64,000 nucleotides of DNA from JAXGYX01 sp040772065 (GTDB lineage Bacteria; Bacillota; Clostridia; Saccharofermentanales; Fastidiosipilaceae). The stretch covers positions 1,612,001 to 1,676,000 of the forward strand of contig JAXGYX010000001.1 of NCBI GenBank assembly GCA_040772065.1, read 5' to 3'. Position 1 is the stretch's first letter. Each line of letters begins with the position of its first letter. The notes beneath the pieces were generated by a model. The model was not told the origin of the DNA and ran no database searches. It saw only the letters and a program-made list of their open reading frames with translations. Both the position numbers and the translations under genes were made by a program. This document shows positions 8,848-17,717 of the stretch, piece after piece.

Positions 8848-9768
8848 TCAATTATAGTCTCTCACACTTTTATTCAGCAAATCAGGCGGCAACGCGGCTT
8901 CATCGAAGCGATCGGTATGTTCGTCCAACTCCAGTTCAATCGGATCAAACGGCTGCGCCTGAGTCGCTTTCACCTTGCGCCGGCGGACCAGTTCCAACAA
9001 AGCCAGAAAGCCGGTCACTCGTTCGGCTCTGCTGCTCTCGTCGCCAAACAGTTCATCAAACCAGACCTTCGTCCGTTTGCGCACCGCCCGCCATATATAA
9101 CGGATTTTTTCCGGCAAGCTTATTTTTTCTCGTCGCAACAGGTGCGAAACTTTTTCGGACAAGTCTTCATACCGCTCTGAATTACGCAGTTCGACAGTCG
9201 ACAGCGCCCGCCAAAACAAATCCGGTTCAAAGGAATCCGCGAATGGCTGTTGCCGCACCCTCAGGCCTAGTGTGCGCGGAGTCTCGGGCAATTTAAGCAG
9301 CGTGAAATAATGATGATCCTGTCGGTCAGACAGTTCGGCGGCGATCAACTTGCAACGCCGGTATTCGATCAGTTGCAATACCAGCTCCTCGCGCGGATCC
9401 GGCTCATCATCCTGACCTGTGAGCCGACTGTCCGGCAGCAGAGTCTTCGACTTGATATGTAACAAAGTGGCGGCCATCACCAGAAAATCACTGGCCAGGT
9501 CCATGTCCAGTTCACTCATATCTCTCAAATGATCCAGGTACTGCCCGGTAATCTCCGCGATGGGTATGTCAAGAATGCTGAAACGATTGCGATCGATCAA
9601 ATCGCTGAGCAGGTCCATCGGACTGTCATAATCCGCTATGCGTAAACGGACACCGCCCGCCGGCTCGCCGGCGATGTCCGTCTGTTCATCCTGTTGGTCA
9701 AGATTCACCGCCGACAGTTGGGTGGCGGCCGGTTCATTGTTGTCGAAATCATCTTCCCTCATCGTCAT
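8848..9768 (-). CDS. scpA: Segregation and condensation protein A
   Basis: 306-aa kleisin subunit of SMC condensin. The N-terminal SMC-neck-binding part begins around residue 45 (SPMDLLSDLIDRNRFSILDIPIAEIT). LVMAATLLHIKSKTLLP is the typical ScpA motif, and a C-terminal winged helix is present (about 235-275, RAERVTGFLALLELVRRRKV). The N-terminal 40 residues are an acidic, poorly conserved extension, and the family is normally about 250 aa. The next gene is scpB, 3 nt away. Confidence 0.94.
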   Translation of the reverse strand: MTMREDDFDNNEPAATQLSAVNLDQQDEQTDIAGEPAGGVRLRIADYDSPMDLLSDLIDRNRFSILDIPIAEITGQYLDHLRDMSELDMDLASDFLVMAATLLHIKSKTLLPDSRLTGQDDEPDPREELVLQLIEYRRCKLIAAELSDRQDHHYFTLLKLPETPRTLGLRVRQQPFADSFEPDLFWRALSTVELRNSERYEDLSEKVSHLLRREKISLPEKIRYIWRAVRKRTKVWFDELFGDESSRAERVTGFLALLELVRRRKVKATQAQPFDPIELELDEHTDRFDEAALPPDLLNKSVRDYN

Positions 9769-9780
9769 TTGTCCGCTTCA

Positions 9781-10779
9781 TCAAGAAAACTTGATTCTCA
9801 TCGCCTGCCTTACTTCTTCCATTGTCGCATCCGCGATGAGCGTGGCCTTGCGGGCGCCTTCAATCAGATAATCCTTCAGTTGGGTCCGATTGTCTTTTAG
9901 TAGTTTAGTCCGCTTTTCATGGATCGGCGTGTGGAACGCCTCGATCTTGGTCTGCAGTTCCTTTTTACAGGCGACACATCCGATCTCTCCCGCCCGGCAG
10001 GCGCGGCCAATCTCAGCGTGCCTGTCCTTGTCATTGAACAGCTCGTGATAGGCGTAAACCGTGCAAATTTCAGGATGGCCCGGATCGTCCTTGCGGATGC
10101 GCGCGGGGTCAGTCTTCATGCTCATCACTTTTTTCTTAACCACATCCGGATCATCGGCGAACGCGATGGTGTTGCCATAACTTTTAGACATTTTTCTGCC
10201 GTCTGTGCCCGGCAGCACCTTCGCCTTCGTCAGCAACGCCTGTGGTTCAACAAAAATATCAGTTTGATATAAATGATGAAAACGGCGCACAATCTCTCTC
10301 GCAAGTTCCAAATGAGGCAGTTGGTCCTCACCGACCGGCACATAATCACATTTGTATAAAACAATATCCGATGTCATTAAACAGGGATATCCTAGAAAAC
10401 CATAGGTCGTGATGTCGCGGTCGCTCAACTGCTCAAGCTGAGCTTTGTAGGTGGGGCAGCGTTCCAGCCAGGAAAGCGGAGTGATCATGCTGAGGATCAA
10501 GTGCAGTTCTGAATGCGCGGGCACCAGTGATTGTAAAAACACATTGCATTTTTCAAGATCTAGACCGACAGCCAGCAAATCCGCCATCAAATGGTAGATG
10601 TTCTCATTCAAATCGGCGGTATCCGCGTATCCCGTCGTCAGCGCGTGCCAGTCCGCGACAAAATAATTGCAATCATATTCTTCTTGTAATTTGACCCAGT
10701 TCGCCAGGGCGCCAAAATAATTTCCGATATGGATGTCTCCGGTCGGGCGAATACCCGACACGACTTTTTTTCTCTCCAT
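9781..10779 (-). CDS. trpS: Tryptophanyl-tRNA synthetase
   Basis: Class I synthetase charging tRNA-Trp, 332 aa from the chosen ATG at 10779. That start has an AGGAG site 6 nt upstream and gives the normal N-terminus MERKKVVSGIRPTGDIHIGN. The HIGH-like motif is HIGNYFGAL and the KMSKS loop is KMSKSYGN. The specificity segment GEDQLPHLELARE is also present. No T-box leader fits in the 94-bp gap upstream. Confidence 0.96.
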   Translation of the reverse strand: MERKKVVSGIRPTGDIHIGNYFGALANWVKLQEEYDCNYFVADWHALTTGYADTADLNENIYHLMADLLAVGLDLEKCNVFLQSLVPAHSELHLILSMITPLSWLERCPTYKAQLEQLSDRDITTYGFLGYPCLMTSDIVLYKCDYVPVGEDQLPHLELAREIVRRFHHLYQTDIFVEPQALLTKAKVLPGTDGRKMSKSYGNTIAFADDPDVVKKKVMSMKTDPARIRKDDPGHPEICTVYAYHELFNDKDRHAEIGRACRAGEIGCVACKKELQTKIEAFHTPIHEKRTKLLKDNRTQLKDYLIEGARKATLIADATMEEVRQAMRIKFS

Positions 10780-10873
10780 AGTGTTCTCCTGTTTTCTATA
10801 AAACGTCAATCACGCCTATTATGGCCGCTGAGCGGCCGGCCATTCACGGCAACCAATTTTGATTTTTCGATCG

Positions 10874-11614
10874 TCAAAAAAGTGAGACAACCCACGCCAC
10901 CAGGGTATCCAGCGGCTTCGTGATCAACCAGCGGATTGGAAAACTGATCAGGTTCAGCGCCGCGGACAGCCATTGCGGGCGTAAAATAATCAGCAATATG
11001 AACACGATACCAATGGTTCTTTCGTGCCTCATCACCGCGTAATAGGCTTTGTCCGGTAAAACCATGCTCAGCACTCTCGAGCCATCGAGTGGCGGCACCG
11101 GCAATAAATTAAAAATCGCCAGAAAAATATTCGTGATATACAGTGTGGCGAACAATTGCAGCAAAATCATCACGACCTGCATGCCGACACCATTGGTCGC
11201 CAGCCGATTGACATACACGACCACCGACATGACGCTATATAAAAAATACGAGATTATCGACAGCACGATATTCGAAGAGGGACCGGCGATCGCGGTCAGC
11301 ATCATTCCCTTTTTCACCGTCACGCCTCGGTCAAATCTGGCGGGGTTGATCGGTACCGGTTTCGCCCAGGCGACCGGCGCGCCGGCCAGAATCAGCAATC
11401 CGCCAAGCGGATCAAAGTGCGCCAGGGGGTTGAGCGTCAACCGTCCCTGAGATTTGGCGGTGTCGTCACCCAGGCGGTAGGCCATTCTCGCATGCGAGTA
11501 TTCATGAATTGAAATTGACAATAGCAACACAAACACACGAATTATCCAGGCGGTCCAGTCGAACGACCCTCCTCCCAACAGATTCATTATGCTTGCGCTG
11601 ACAGCGATTTTCAT
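10874..11614 (-). CDS. M50-family site-2-type membrane protease
   Basis: 246-aa integral membrane metalloprotease with several hydrophobic segments. The zinc-binding HEXXH is HEYSHARMAYRLGDDTA (HEYSH, about residues 38-42) and the third ligand is in NLLPVPPLDGSRV. This is the short, PDZ-less class common in Firmicutes. Substrates are unknown. It lies between trpS and ileS in the same direction, 45 bp from the ileS stop. Confidence 0.9.
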   Translation of the reverse strand: MKIAVSASIMNLLGGGSFDWTAWIIRVFVLLLSISIHEYSHARMAYRLGDDTAKSQGRLTLNPLAHFDPLGGLLILAGAPVAWAKPVPINPARFDRGVTVKKGMMLTAIAGPSSNIVLSIISYFLYSVMSVVVYVNRLATNGVGMQVVMILLQLFATLYITNIFLAIFNLLPVPPLDGSRVLSMVLPDKAYYAVMRHERTIGIVFILLIILRPQWLSAALNLISFPIRWLITKPLDTLVAWVVSLF

Positions 11615-11659
11615 ATCAAAACTCCTCCATCGATGAGTTCGTTCTTTGCTTCACGCATA

Positions 11660-14600
11660 TTACTTGACTACCTCCACGCGGAGCGTGCAAGGCTCTCCAT
11701 TTAAATTCCACTGTTTACCTTCGCCTTCCGTCAGGTCCTCACAAAGGACCTCGGTCGCCAAAACCTCTTTGGCGATTTCATCTTTATTCTGGCGGATCAC
11801 ATCTTCAATGGTAGCAGATCCTTTAAATGTTAGAATGATCCGATCCGAAACCTCAAAGCCCGAATCTTTGCGCATGTTTTGCACTTTGCTGATCACCTCG
11901 CGGACAAATCCCTCCTCAATCAGCTCCGGAGTCAGACGCAGATCCAAAGCGACTGTGAACTTCGCATTCGATTGTGAGGCCAAGCCTTCCGCCTGCGCGG
12001 ACTCGATGATCAGCTGTTCCCCGGTCAGGCGATATGTCTCACCATTCGCCCGCACCTCGATGAAACCGTCGGCGTCCAGTTGGTTTTTTGTCACACGTCC
12101 GTCCAGCTCACCCAGCGCGGCGCTGACCGCGGGTAGATTCTTGCCTAAAAGCTTGCCCAGCAGGCGCAGTTGAGGTTTAAAGCGATAATCCTGCAGTTCG
12201 GCGTCGTCGTCTAGATTGACCAGGTCGCGGACATTGAGCTCATCCTTGATGACATCATTGAGCTCAGCATTCAAGATCTTGTCCGCCTTGACATAGATTT
12301 TGGCCAGCGGCTGACGGTTTTTAACAGCGGAAACATTGCGGGCGGCTCGCCCCAGCACCACAATGCTGAGCACGTCACCCATGTCCGCCTCCAATTGTTT
12401 GTCTCTCCACTCCGGATGTGTCTCGGGCCAGGTACAGAGGTGGACACTTTCACAAGCTTGTGGATCGACCGAGCGCACCAAGTTTTGGTACATTGCCTCG
12501 GTGATAAACGGCACGAACGGGGCGGCCACCTTGATCACCGCCGTCAACGCGGTATACAAAGTCATGTAGGCGTTGATCTTGTCTTGTTCCATGCCGGATT
12601 GCCAGTAACGGCTTCTGCCGCGGCGCACATACCAGTTTGACAGTTCATCCACGAACAAATCAATTTTTTTGCCGGACGAATAGATATCATAGGAAGTCAG
12701 CCCCTTGTCCACCTCCTCGACCAACGTGTCCAAACGCGCCAGCAGCCAGCGATCCATCACACTCAATGTCTCATAGTCCAGTTCATGTTTTGTCGGATCA
12801 AATCCATCCAGCCCGGCGTACATGATGTAGAAGGCATAGGTGTTCCACAGCGTGCCCATGAATTTACGCTGTCCTTCGTCAACCGCCTCGTCGGAGAAAC
12901 GTGAGGGAAGCCAGGGCTGACTGTTAGTGTAAAAATACCAGCGCACCGCGTCGGCACCCTGTTTATTCAAGGCCTGCCAGGGGTCCACGACATTTCCCTT
13001 GTGCTTGGACATCTTTTGTCCCTCTTTGTCTTGGACCAAACCCATGACAATGCAGTTTTTGTATGAAGGCTGTTCAAACAAGCAGGTGGAAATCGCGATC
13101 AGCGAATAGAACCAACCACGCGTTTGATCCAACGCCTCCGAGATGAAGTCGGCGGGGAAGTTTTGTTCAAACAACTCTTTGTTTTCAAATGGATAGTGAT
13201 ATTGGGCGAACGGCATCGAGCCCGAATCGAACCAGCAGTCGATGACTTCCGGCACGCGGGTCATGACGCCACCGCATTTTTCACAGCGGATATGTACCGC
13301 GTCGATGTATGGCTTGTGCAGTTCAATATCATCCGGACAATCGTCCGACATGGACTTCAGCTCCTCGATCGAACCGATCAGATGACGATGATCACAGTCG
13401 TCACACTCCCAGACCGGCAACGGAGTGCCCCAATAGCGCTCTCTGGACAAACCCCAGTCGATGACATTTTCCAAAAAATTGCCCATGCGACCCTCGCGGA
13501 TGTGTTCGGGATACCAGTTGACCGACCGATTATTCGCGATCAGATTTTCCTTGACGGCGGTCATGCGGATAAACCAGCTGTGCCGGGCGTAGTAGATCAG
13601 TGACGTGTCGCACCGCCAGCAGAACGGATAGCTATGCTCAAACTCCATCGTGCGGATCAGCAGACCGTCGTCGCTAAGCTTTTGTAAAATTCCTTTGTCC
13701 GCGTCCTTCACGAACTGTCCGGCAAAGTCACTCACCTCCGCCGGCATGGTGCCGTCGTCTTCCACCAGCTGCACAAAAGCAAGGTCATAGGCGCGTCCAA
13801 TGCGGGCGTCGTCCTCACCGAAAGCGGGCGCGATATGAACGATACCGGTCCCTTCGCTCATGGTGACATAGTCGTCCCGGGTCACGACAAACGCTTTTTT
13901 ACCCGACGCGTCGACAAGTTCGGTGGCGTAGGGCAACAGCGGTTCGTAGCTCATTCCCTCCAAATCAGCTCCTGGCATGGTGCGCAGCACTCGGATATCC
14001 TCACCGAACAAGCCCCGCGCAAGCTCTTCAGCGATGTAATAACGAACCACGACGGTCTCAACAGCCCCTTCCGCCGTGCCCGTGTCGTGATCGTGGTCAC
14101 AATGTCCGGCGCAGACATGAACGGGCTCGTCCACTTCGATCAGAGCGTATCTGCTGCTCGGGTTGACGCAAAGCGCGATGTTGGACGGCAAAGTCCAAGG
14201 CGTGGTGGTCCAGGCGGCGAAATAGGTGTCTGTCTCATCTTTCACACGGAACCGCACATACGCCGACGTATCGGTCACATCCTTGTATCCCTGCGCCACC
14301 TCATGACTGGAAAGAGAGGTTCCACAGCGCGGGCAGTAAGGAACAACTTTGTAGCCTTTATAAAGCAGGTCCTTGTCCCACATTTGCTTGAGCGCCCACC
14401 ACTCGGACTCGATATAGTCGTTATCATACGTGACATAGGGATGCTCCATATCAGCGGTGAAACCGACACGATCTGAAATCTGTTCCCATTCATCTTTGTA
14501 CGTCCAGACACTTTCTTTGCACTGCTCAATAAACGGCTCGACGCCATACGCCTCCAGCTCTTCTTTGCCGTTGATGCCCAGCGCCTTCTCAACCTCCAGC

Positions 14601-14878
14601 TCCACCGGCAGGCCATGGGTGTCCCAACCCGCGATGAACTCGACGTTTTTACCCTTCATACGTTGAAAGCGCGGGAAGATATCTTTGACAGCGCGCGTTA
14701 AAATGTGCCCGATATGAGGTTTGCCGTTCGCGGTGGGAGGTCCGTCATAGACGGTGAAGACTTCTCCATCCGGATTTAGCGTGTGAACTTTTTTGTTTAT
14801 CTCCCGCTCTTGCCAAAACCGCAAAACTTCCTCTTCCCTTTTGACAAAATTCAAGTCACCTGACACTTTTTTATACAT
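11660..14878 (-). CDS. ileS: Isoleucyl-tRNA synthetase, IleS2-like
   Basis: 1072-aa class I synthetase that attaches isoleucine to tRNA-Ile. The HIGH motif is in GKPHIGHILTRAVKD (about residues 52-66). The editing domain includes YFAAWTTTPWTLPSNIAL, and the KMSKS loop reads KMSKHKGN (about 620). The length, the HIGH-region sequence and the lack of a C-terminal Cys-rich zinc finger resemble the eukaryote-like IleS2 group, some members of which are insensitive to mupirocin; resistance here is only an inference. An AGGAGG site lies 6 nt before the ATG. Expression is expected to be controlled by the T-box leader immediately upstream. Confidence 0.95.
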   Translation of the reverse strand: MYKKVSGDLNFVKREEEVLRFWQEREINKKVHTLNPDGEVFTVYDGPPTANGKPHIGHILTRAVKDIFPRFQRMKGKNVEFIAGWDTHGLPVELEVEKALGINGKEELEAYGVEPFIEQCKESVWTYKDEWEQISDRVGFTADMEHPYVTYDNDYIESEWWALKQMWDKDLLYKGYKVVPYCPRCGTSLSSHEVAQGYKDVTDTSAYVRFRVKDETDTYFAAWTTTPWTLPSNIALCVNPSSRYALIEVDEPVHVCAGHCDHDHDTGTAEGAVETVVVRYYIAEELARGLFGEDIRVLRTMPGADLEGMSYEPLLPYATELVDASGKKAFVVTRDDYVTMSEGTGIVHIAPAFGEDDARIGRAYDLAFVQLVEDDGTMPAEVSDFAGQFVKDADKGILQKLSDDGLLIRTMEFEHSYPFCWRCDTSLIYYARHSWFIRMTAVKENLIANNRSVNWYPEHIREGRMGNFLENVIDWGLSRERYWGTPLPVWECDDCDHRHLIGSIEELKSMSDDCPDDIELHKPYIDAVHIRCEKCGGVMTRVPEVIDCWFDSGSMPFAQYHYPFENKELFEQNFPADFISEALDQTRGWFYSLIAISTCLFEQPSYKNCIVMGLVQDKEGQKMSKHKGNVVDPWQALNKQGADAVRWYFYTNSQPWLPSRFSDEAVDEGQRKFMGTLWNTYAFYIMYAGLDGFDPTKHELDYETLSVMDRWLLARLDTLVEEVDKGLTSYDIYSSGKKIDLFVDELSNWYVRRGRSRYWQSGMEQDKINAYMTLYTALTAVIKVAAPFVPFITEAMYQNLVRSVDPQACESVHLCTWPETHPEWRDKQLEADMGDVLSIVVLGRAARNVSAVKNRQPLAKIYVKADKILNAELNDVIKDELNVRDLVNLDDDAELQDYRFKPQLRLLGKLLGKNLPAVSAALGELDGRVTKNQLDADGFIEVRANGETYRLTGEQLIIESAQAEGLASQSNAKFTVALDLRLTPELIEEGFVREVISKVQNMRKDSGFEVSDRIILTFKGSATIEDVIRQNKDEIAKEVLATEVLCEDLTEGEGKQWNLNGEPCTLRVEVVK

Positions 14879-14930
14879 CTGTTTTCCTCCTGGATCCTCA
14901 ACTTCGACTTACGGCGACGTTTCAATTCAT

Positions 14931-14958
14931 AAAAAAAGCGTCCCCTGTACGGGACGCC
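14931..14958 (-). terminator. T-box attenuator terminator
   Basis: On the minus strand GCGTCCC and GGGACGC form a stem followed by seven T. It lies just after the T-box sequence and 53 nt before the ileS start, so it is the conditional terminator of the leader. Confidence 0.93.
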
Positions 14959-15240
14959 AAACACGTGATACCACCCGCGATAACGACAGCCACACAGTAT
15001 AATCGTGGAGTCGTCTCTCGTCAGTGATAACGGTGCGGCCAGCATGGTTTTACCGGTAAAAACTACACAGTCTAAGATCGTCGCGCCCGACTCGTCGACC
15101 GGCGAAAGGATCAAACCTTCATCTTTACTGCTCACAGGTGATCTTCAACATGCGCCGGCTCTGTGTTTTCACCACCACACAGTCTCTGCGAATCCGGTCC
15201 GCCGTTTACTGTCCTGATCTTCGCAATTGTTTGGTATTTT
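14931..15240 (-). promoter_or_regulatory. Isoleucine T-box riboswitch of ileS
   Basis: Leader RNA that senses uncharged tRNA-Ile and controls read-through into ileS. On the minus strand the sequence has the Stem I features GGACAGTAA, GCAGAGA and GGTGGTGAAAAC. The specifier loop GAAGATCACCTGTGAGC places the specifier codon ATC (Ile) at 15140-15142. The conserved T-box CGGGTGGTATCACG is at 14964-14977; its TGGT bulge can pair with the ACCA end of tRNA-Ile. A terminator stem and T-run follow at 14931-14958. The element occupies the whole 370-bp gap between ispE and ileS. Confidence 0.95.
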
Positions 15241-15248
15241 ACGCTTAT

Positions 15249-16223
15249 TTAAATAAAATTACAAGGATAGAGATCACATCGTCTGCCTGCCGCGCCTCGC
15301 TCCCAGCGCGTCCGGTCGACAGCTCGGTCCCGCGTGGCCTCATCTTCATAGATCGCGCAAATCGCGCTACCGCTGCCGGTCATGCGACAGTAGGACGCGC
15401 CTGTGTCATAGCCGGTCTGAAGCAATCGACTAAGTTCGGGATACTCCGGTTCGACAACCGTTTCAAACACATTGCCACCGGCGTGGCGCAACTTGTGCAA
15501 ATCACATTCCGCCAACGCTTCCAAGCACGCCGACGTGTCCGGGCGGCGGATCTGTCGCCGCGGGCCGGCGATCAACTCGTCCCAGCGTTTGAAAGCCAAT
15601 GCGGTGGATACCTCCACATCGGGCTTGATCAACAACAGCGGCCACTTGGGAAGGGATGGCAATGGTTTGATGATCTCACCGATGCCGGTGCAGTGGGCGA
15701 CACCGCCATGCAGACAAAACGGGACATCCGCTCCCAGCCGCGCCGCGATTTCAAATAGTTCTCCACGCTCGAGTTCACCGGGGAACAGTGAATTCAGACC
15801 GTTCAGAACCGCCGCCGCGTCGGCGCTTCCACCTCCAACGCCCGCCTTGGAAGGCAGGTGCTTGACCAGATCAAGAGTCAACACAAGTGGCCGTCGTGAA
15901 GAAAGCGCGCAGGCCTCGGCATATAGCTCGGCCGCTCTAACCATCAGATTGTCCAACGGCCGCAGCCCAAGCGCCTCCGAGGCGGCGGAAAACTCTTCCG
16001 TCAAAAAGATCGACCAATTGTTGACAGTGACCGCCGGCCTCCCGGCCAACGCGTGCGGCTCACTCCGGGCCAACCGAACTTCATCATAAAGAGAGATTTC
16101 CTGCATAACCGTGGAGAGCAGATGGTAACCATCTGCTCTCCTCCCGGTAATGTCTAAAAATAGATTTATTTTCGCTCTGGCTTGCAGCGCGATGGCGGCA
16201 TTCTCACCAACATTTGATTTCAT
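15249..16223 (-). CDS. ispE: 4-diphosphocytidyl-2-C-methyl-D-erythritol kinase
   Basis: 324-aa GHMP kinase that phosphorylates CDP-ME in the MEP isoprenoid pathway; ispH of the same pathway is also in this window. Motif 1 is ARAKINLFLDITGRRADGYH (about 13-32), and the ATP-binding motif is PSKAGVGGGSADAAAVL (about 130). The C-terminal MTGSGSAICAIY is also typical. It is slightly longer than usual because of N- and C-terminal additions. It follows veg by 11 nt, an arrangement conserved in many Firmicutes. Confidence 0.96.
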   Translation of the reverse strand: MKSNVGENAAIALQARAKINLFLDITGRRADGYHLLSTVMQEISLYDEVRLARSEPHALAGRPAVTVNNWSIFLTEEFSAASEALGLRPLDNLMVRAAELYAEACALSSRRPLVLTLDLVKHLPSKAGVGGGSADAAAVLNGLNSLFPGELERGELFEIAARLGADVPFCLHGGVAHCTGIGEIIKPLPSLPKWPLLLIKPDVEVSTALAFKRWDELIAGPRRQIRRPDTSACLEALAECDLHKLRHAGGNVFETVVEPEYPELSRLLQTGYDTGASYCRMTGSGSAICAIYEDEATRDRAVDRTRWERGAAGRRCDLYPCNFI

Positions 16224-16234
16224 TTCGATTCTCC

Positions 16235-16618
16235 TCAGGCCGGGGCTCCATCAACGGAATCCGCCCGCGAAGAGCGATCAGACAAGTTGTCCACCTGATC
16301 CGTAGCGACTGATTCATCACTTTGAGGATCCGCTTCCGGCTCGACACCCTGATCAGCCAGCACGGCCAGCGACTCATCCGCCTCGACCGCGACCTCAACC
16401 GATTGGGTTAAAATATCGACGTAACTATATGAAACCAACTCTGAATTATCGTTGTCACGTGCACAACGAACGGTAAATACATTTGGGTAGCAATTCTCCA
16501 AAATGCCTTCACGCACAATCGTGCGTTTGCGACCACCACTGGAACGAAGCCTGACTCTGCGCCCAAGACAAGCTTGCATGTCCTTGCGGCACTTTTCCAA
16601 ATCGGCTTTAACTATCAT
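16235..16618 (-). CDS. veg: Veg family protein with acidic C-terminal extension
   Basis: 127-aa protein whose first 80 residues match Veg (DLEKCRKDMQACLGRRVRLR, GGRKRTIVREGILENCYPNVF, SYSYVDILT). Veg in Bacillus is about 86 aa and affects biofilm matrix gene expression by an incompletely understood route. Here about 45 extra residues rich in Glu, Asp and Ser follow (from about 82). Position directly before ispE supports the call. The 16619-16696 gap upstream is AT-rich and likely holds its promoter. Confidence 0.88.
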   Translation of the reverse strand: MIVKADLEKCRKDMQACLGRRVRLRSSGGRKRTIVREGILENCYPNVFTVRCARDNDNSELVSYSYVDILTQSVEVAVEADESLAVLADQGVEPEADPQSDESVATDQVDNLSDRSSRADSVDGAPA

Positions 16619-16696
16619 TCGTCACTCCTCCAAAAAGTTAAAATACACCTTATCATATTAACATATTCCGGGAGTTTTTTCAAGATTGGTAGGCCC

Positions 16697-17524
16697 TCAG
16701 CCAGACTGACTCGCTTCCTTCTCCATCTCAGAAAACCGTTCCGCGGTTTTCTCCATCGCGCTCACGATCGAGCCGTTAAATCCATCTCGCTCCAACGAGA
16801 CAACCCCCGCGATGGTCGTGCCTCCCGCCGAACAGACCTCATCTCTCAACACCGCCGGGTGTCGACCGGTTTTTTTGACCATTAGAGCCGCTCCCTCAAC
16901 TGATTGCGCGGCGAATTTCAACGCGTCCTCCGCCCCGATACCTAAGCGGATCGCCCCTTGGGCGAGCGCCTCGATCATCATATAAATAAACGCGGGAGAC
17001 GATCCGCTTACAGAACCCACCGCGGGCATCAATGACTCAGACACGACGACCGCTTCACCAAAACTATTCAAAAACGAAATCGTCCGCTCCTTATGCTCCT
17101 CCGGTGTGTCCTCGGCAAAAGAGACTCCGGTCATGCCGCGCCCAACCATCGCCGGCGTGTTTGGCATGGAACGAACAACGGTGACATCCTCACGCCCAAT
17201 CAACGCGCGCAACTTCGCGAGGGAAAAGGCCGGCGCGAGCGACAATACCACAGCGCCGGGTGAAATACGCGTGGAAATTTCTTTCAGGATCTTCTCATAT
17301 TGATTTGGTTTGACAGCGAGCACGATCAGCGAGGCCCCTTGCGCGACCGACACATTGTCCTTCACCGTCACAATTCCCGGATATCGTCCACTCAGTTCAA
17401 CCATCCGTTCGTCTCGGCGGGTATGCAAAATAACGGATTGCGGATCCGCCCAACGCGCCTTCAGCGCACCTGACAACATTGCCTCGCCCATATTCCCACA
17501 ACCGATCAAACCGACTTTATACAT
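16697..17524 (-). CDS. proC: Pyrroline-5-carboxylate reductase
   Basis: 275-aa enzyme making L-proline from pyrroline-5-carboxylate with NAD(P)H, the last step of proline synthesis. The Rossmann motif is VGLIGCGNMGEAML at the N-terminus. The C-terminal signature is LRDEVCSAGGTTIAGVVSLERDGF (split here as LRDEVCSAGGTTIAG and VVSLERDGF). VKPNQYEKIL and MPNTPAMVGRGMTG are typical. Length is normal. It diverges from fhs across about 190 bp. Confidence 0.96.
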   Translation of the reverse strand: MYKVGLIGCGNMGEAMLSGALKARWADPQSVILHTRRDERMVELSGRYPGIVTVKDNVSVAQGASLIVLAVKPNQYEKILKEISTRISPGAVVLSLAPAFSLAKLRALIGREDVTVVRSMPNTPAMVGRGMTGVSFAEDTPEEHKERTISFLNSFGEAVVVSESLMPAVGSVSGSSPAFIYMMIEALAQGAIRLGIGAEDALKFAAQSVEGAALMVKKTGRHPAVLRDEVCSAGGTTIAGVVSLERDGFNGSIVSAMEKTAERFSEMEKEASQSG

Positions 17525-17615
17525 TTCTCCACCTTCATCATCCCATCATTAATGCGTATCACGCTTTGTTTTTTGTTCTCACTCATTATACATGGTCCAT
17601 GACACTCCGCGCGGT

Positions 17616-17644
17616 TTGACAATCTGCCCAATAACGAGGAAAAT
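17616..17644 (+). promoter_or_regulatory. Possible sigma-A promoter of fhs
   Basis: TTGACA at 17616-17621 is a perfect -35; 17 nt later GAAAAT (17639-17644) matches four of six -10 bases. It lies about 75 bp before the fhs start. I looked for a tetrahydrofolate riboswitch in the rest of the gap and saw none. Confidence 0.35.
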
Positions 17645-17717
17645 CGTTCCGTAAGCAGGTGCGCCGCGCACCGCGCAAATGAACGAATCCATCTCAAACG
17701 CAGACAAGGAGAATCCC

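Noticed and set aside
14851..15135. 94-codon minus-strand frame upstream of ileS
   Set aside because: It runs through the T-box leader and its terminator, so it is non-coding RNA.
17525..17717. Tetrahydrofolate riboswitch before fhs
   Set aside because: The conserved THF-riboswitch segments are not present; only a small GC-rich hairpin (GGTGCG/CGCACC) is seen.
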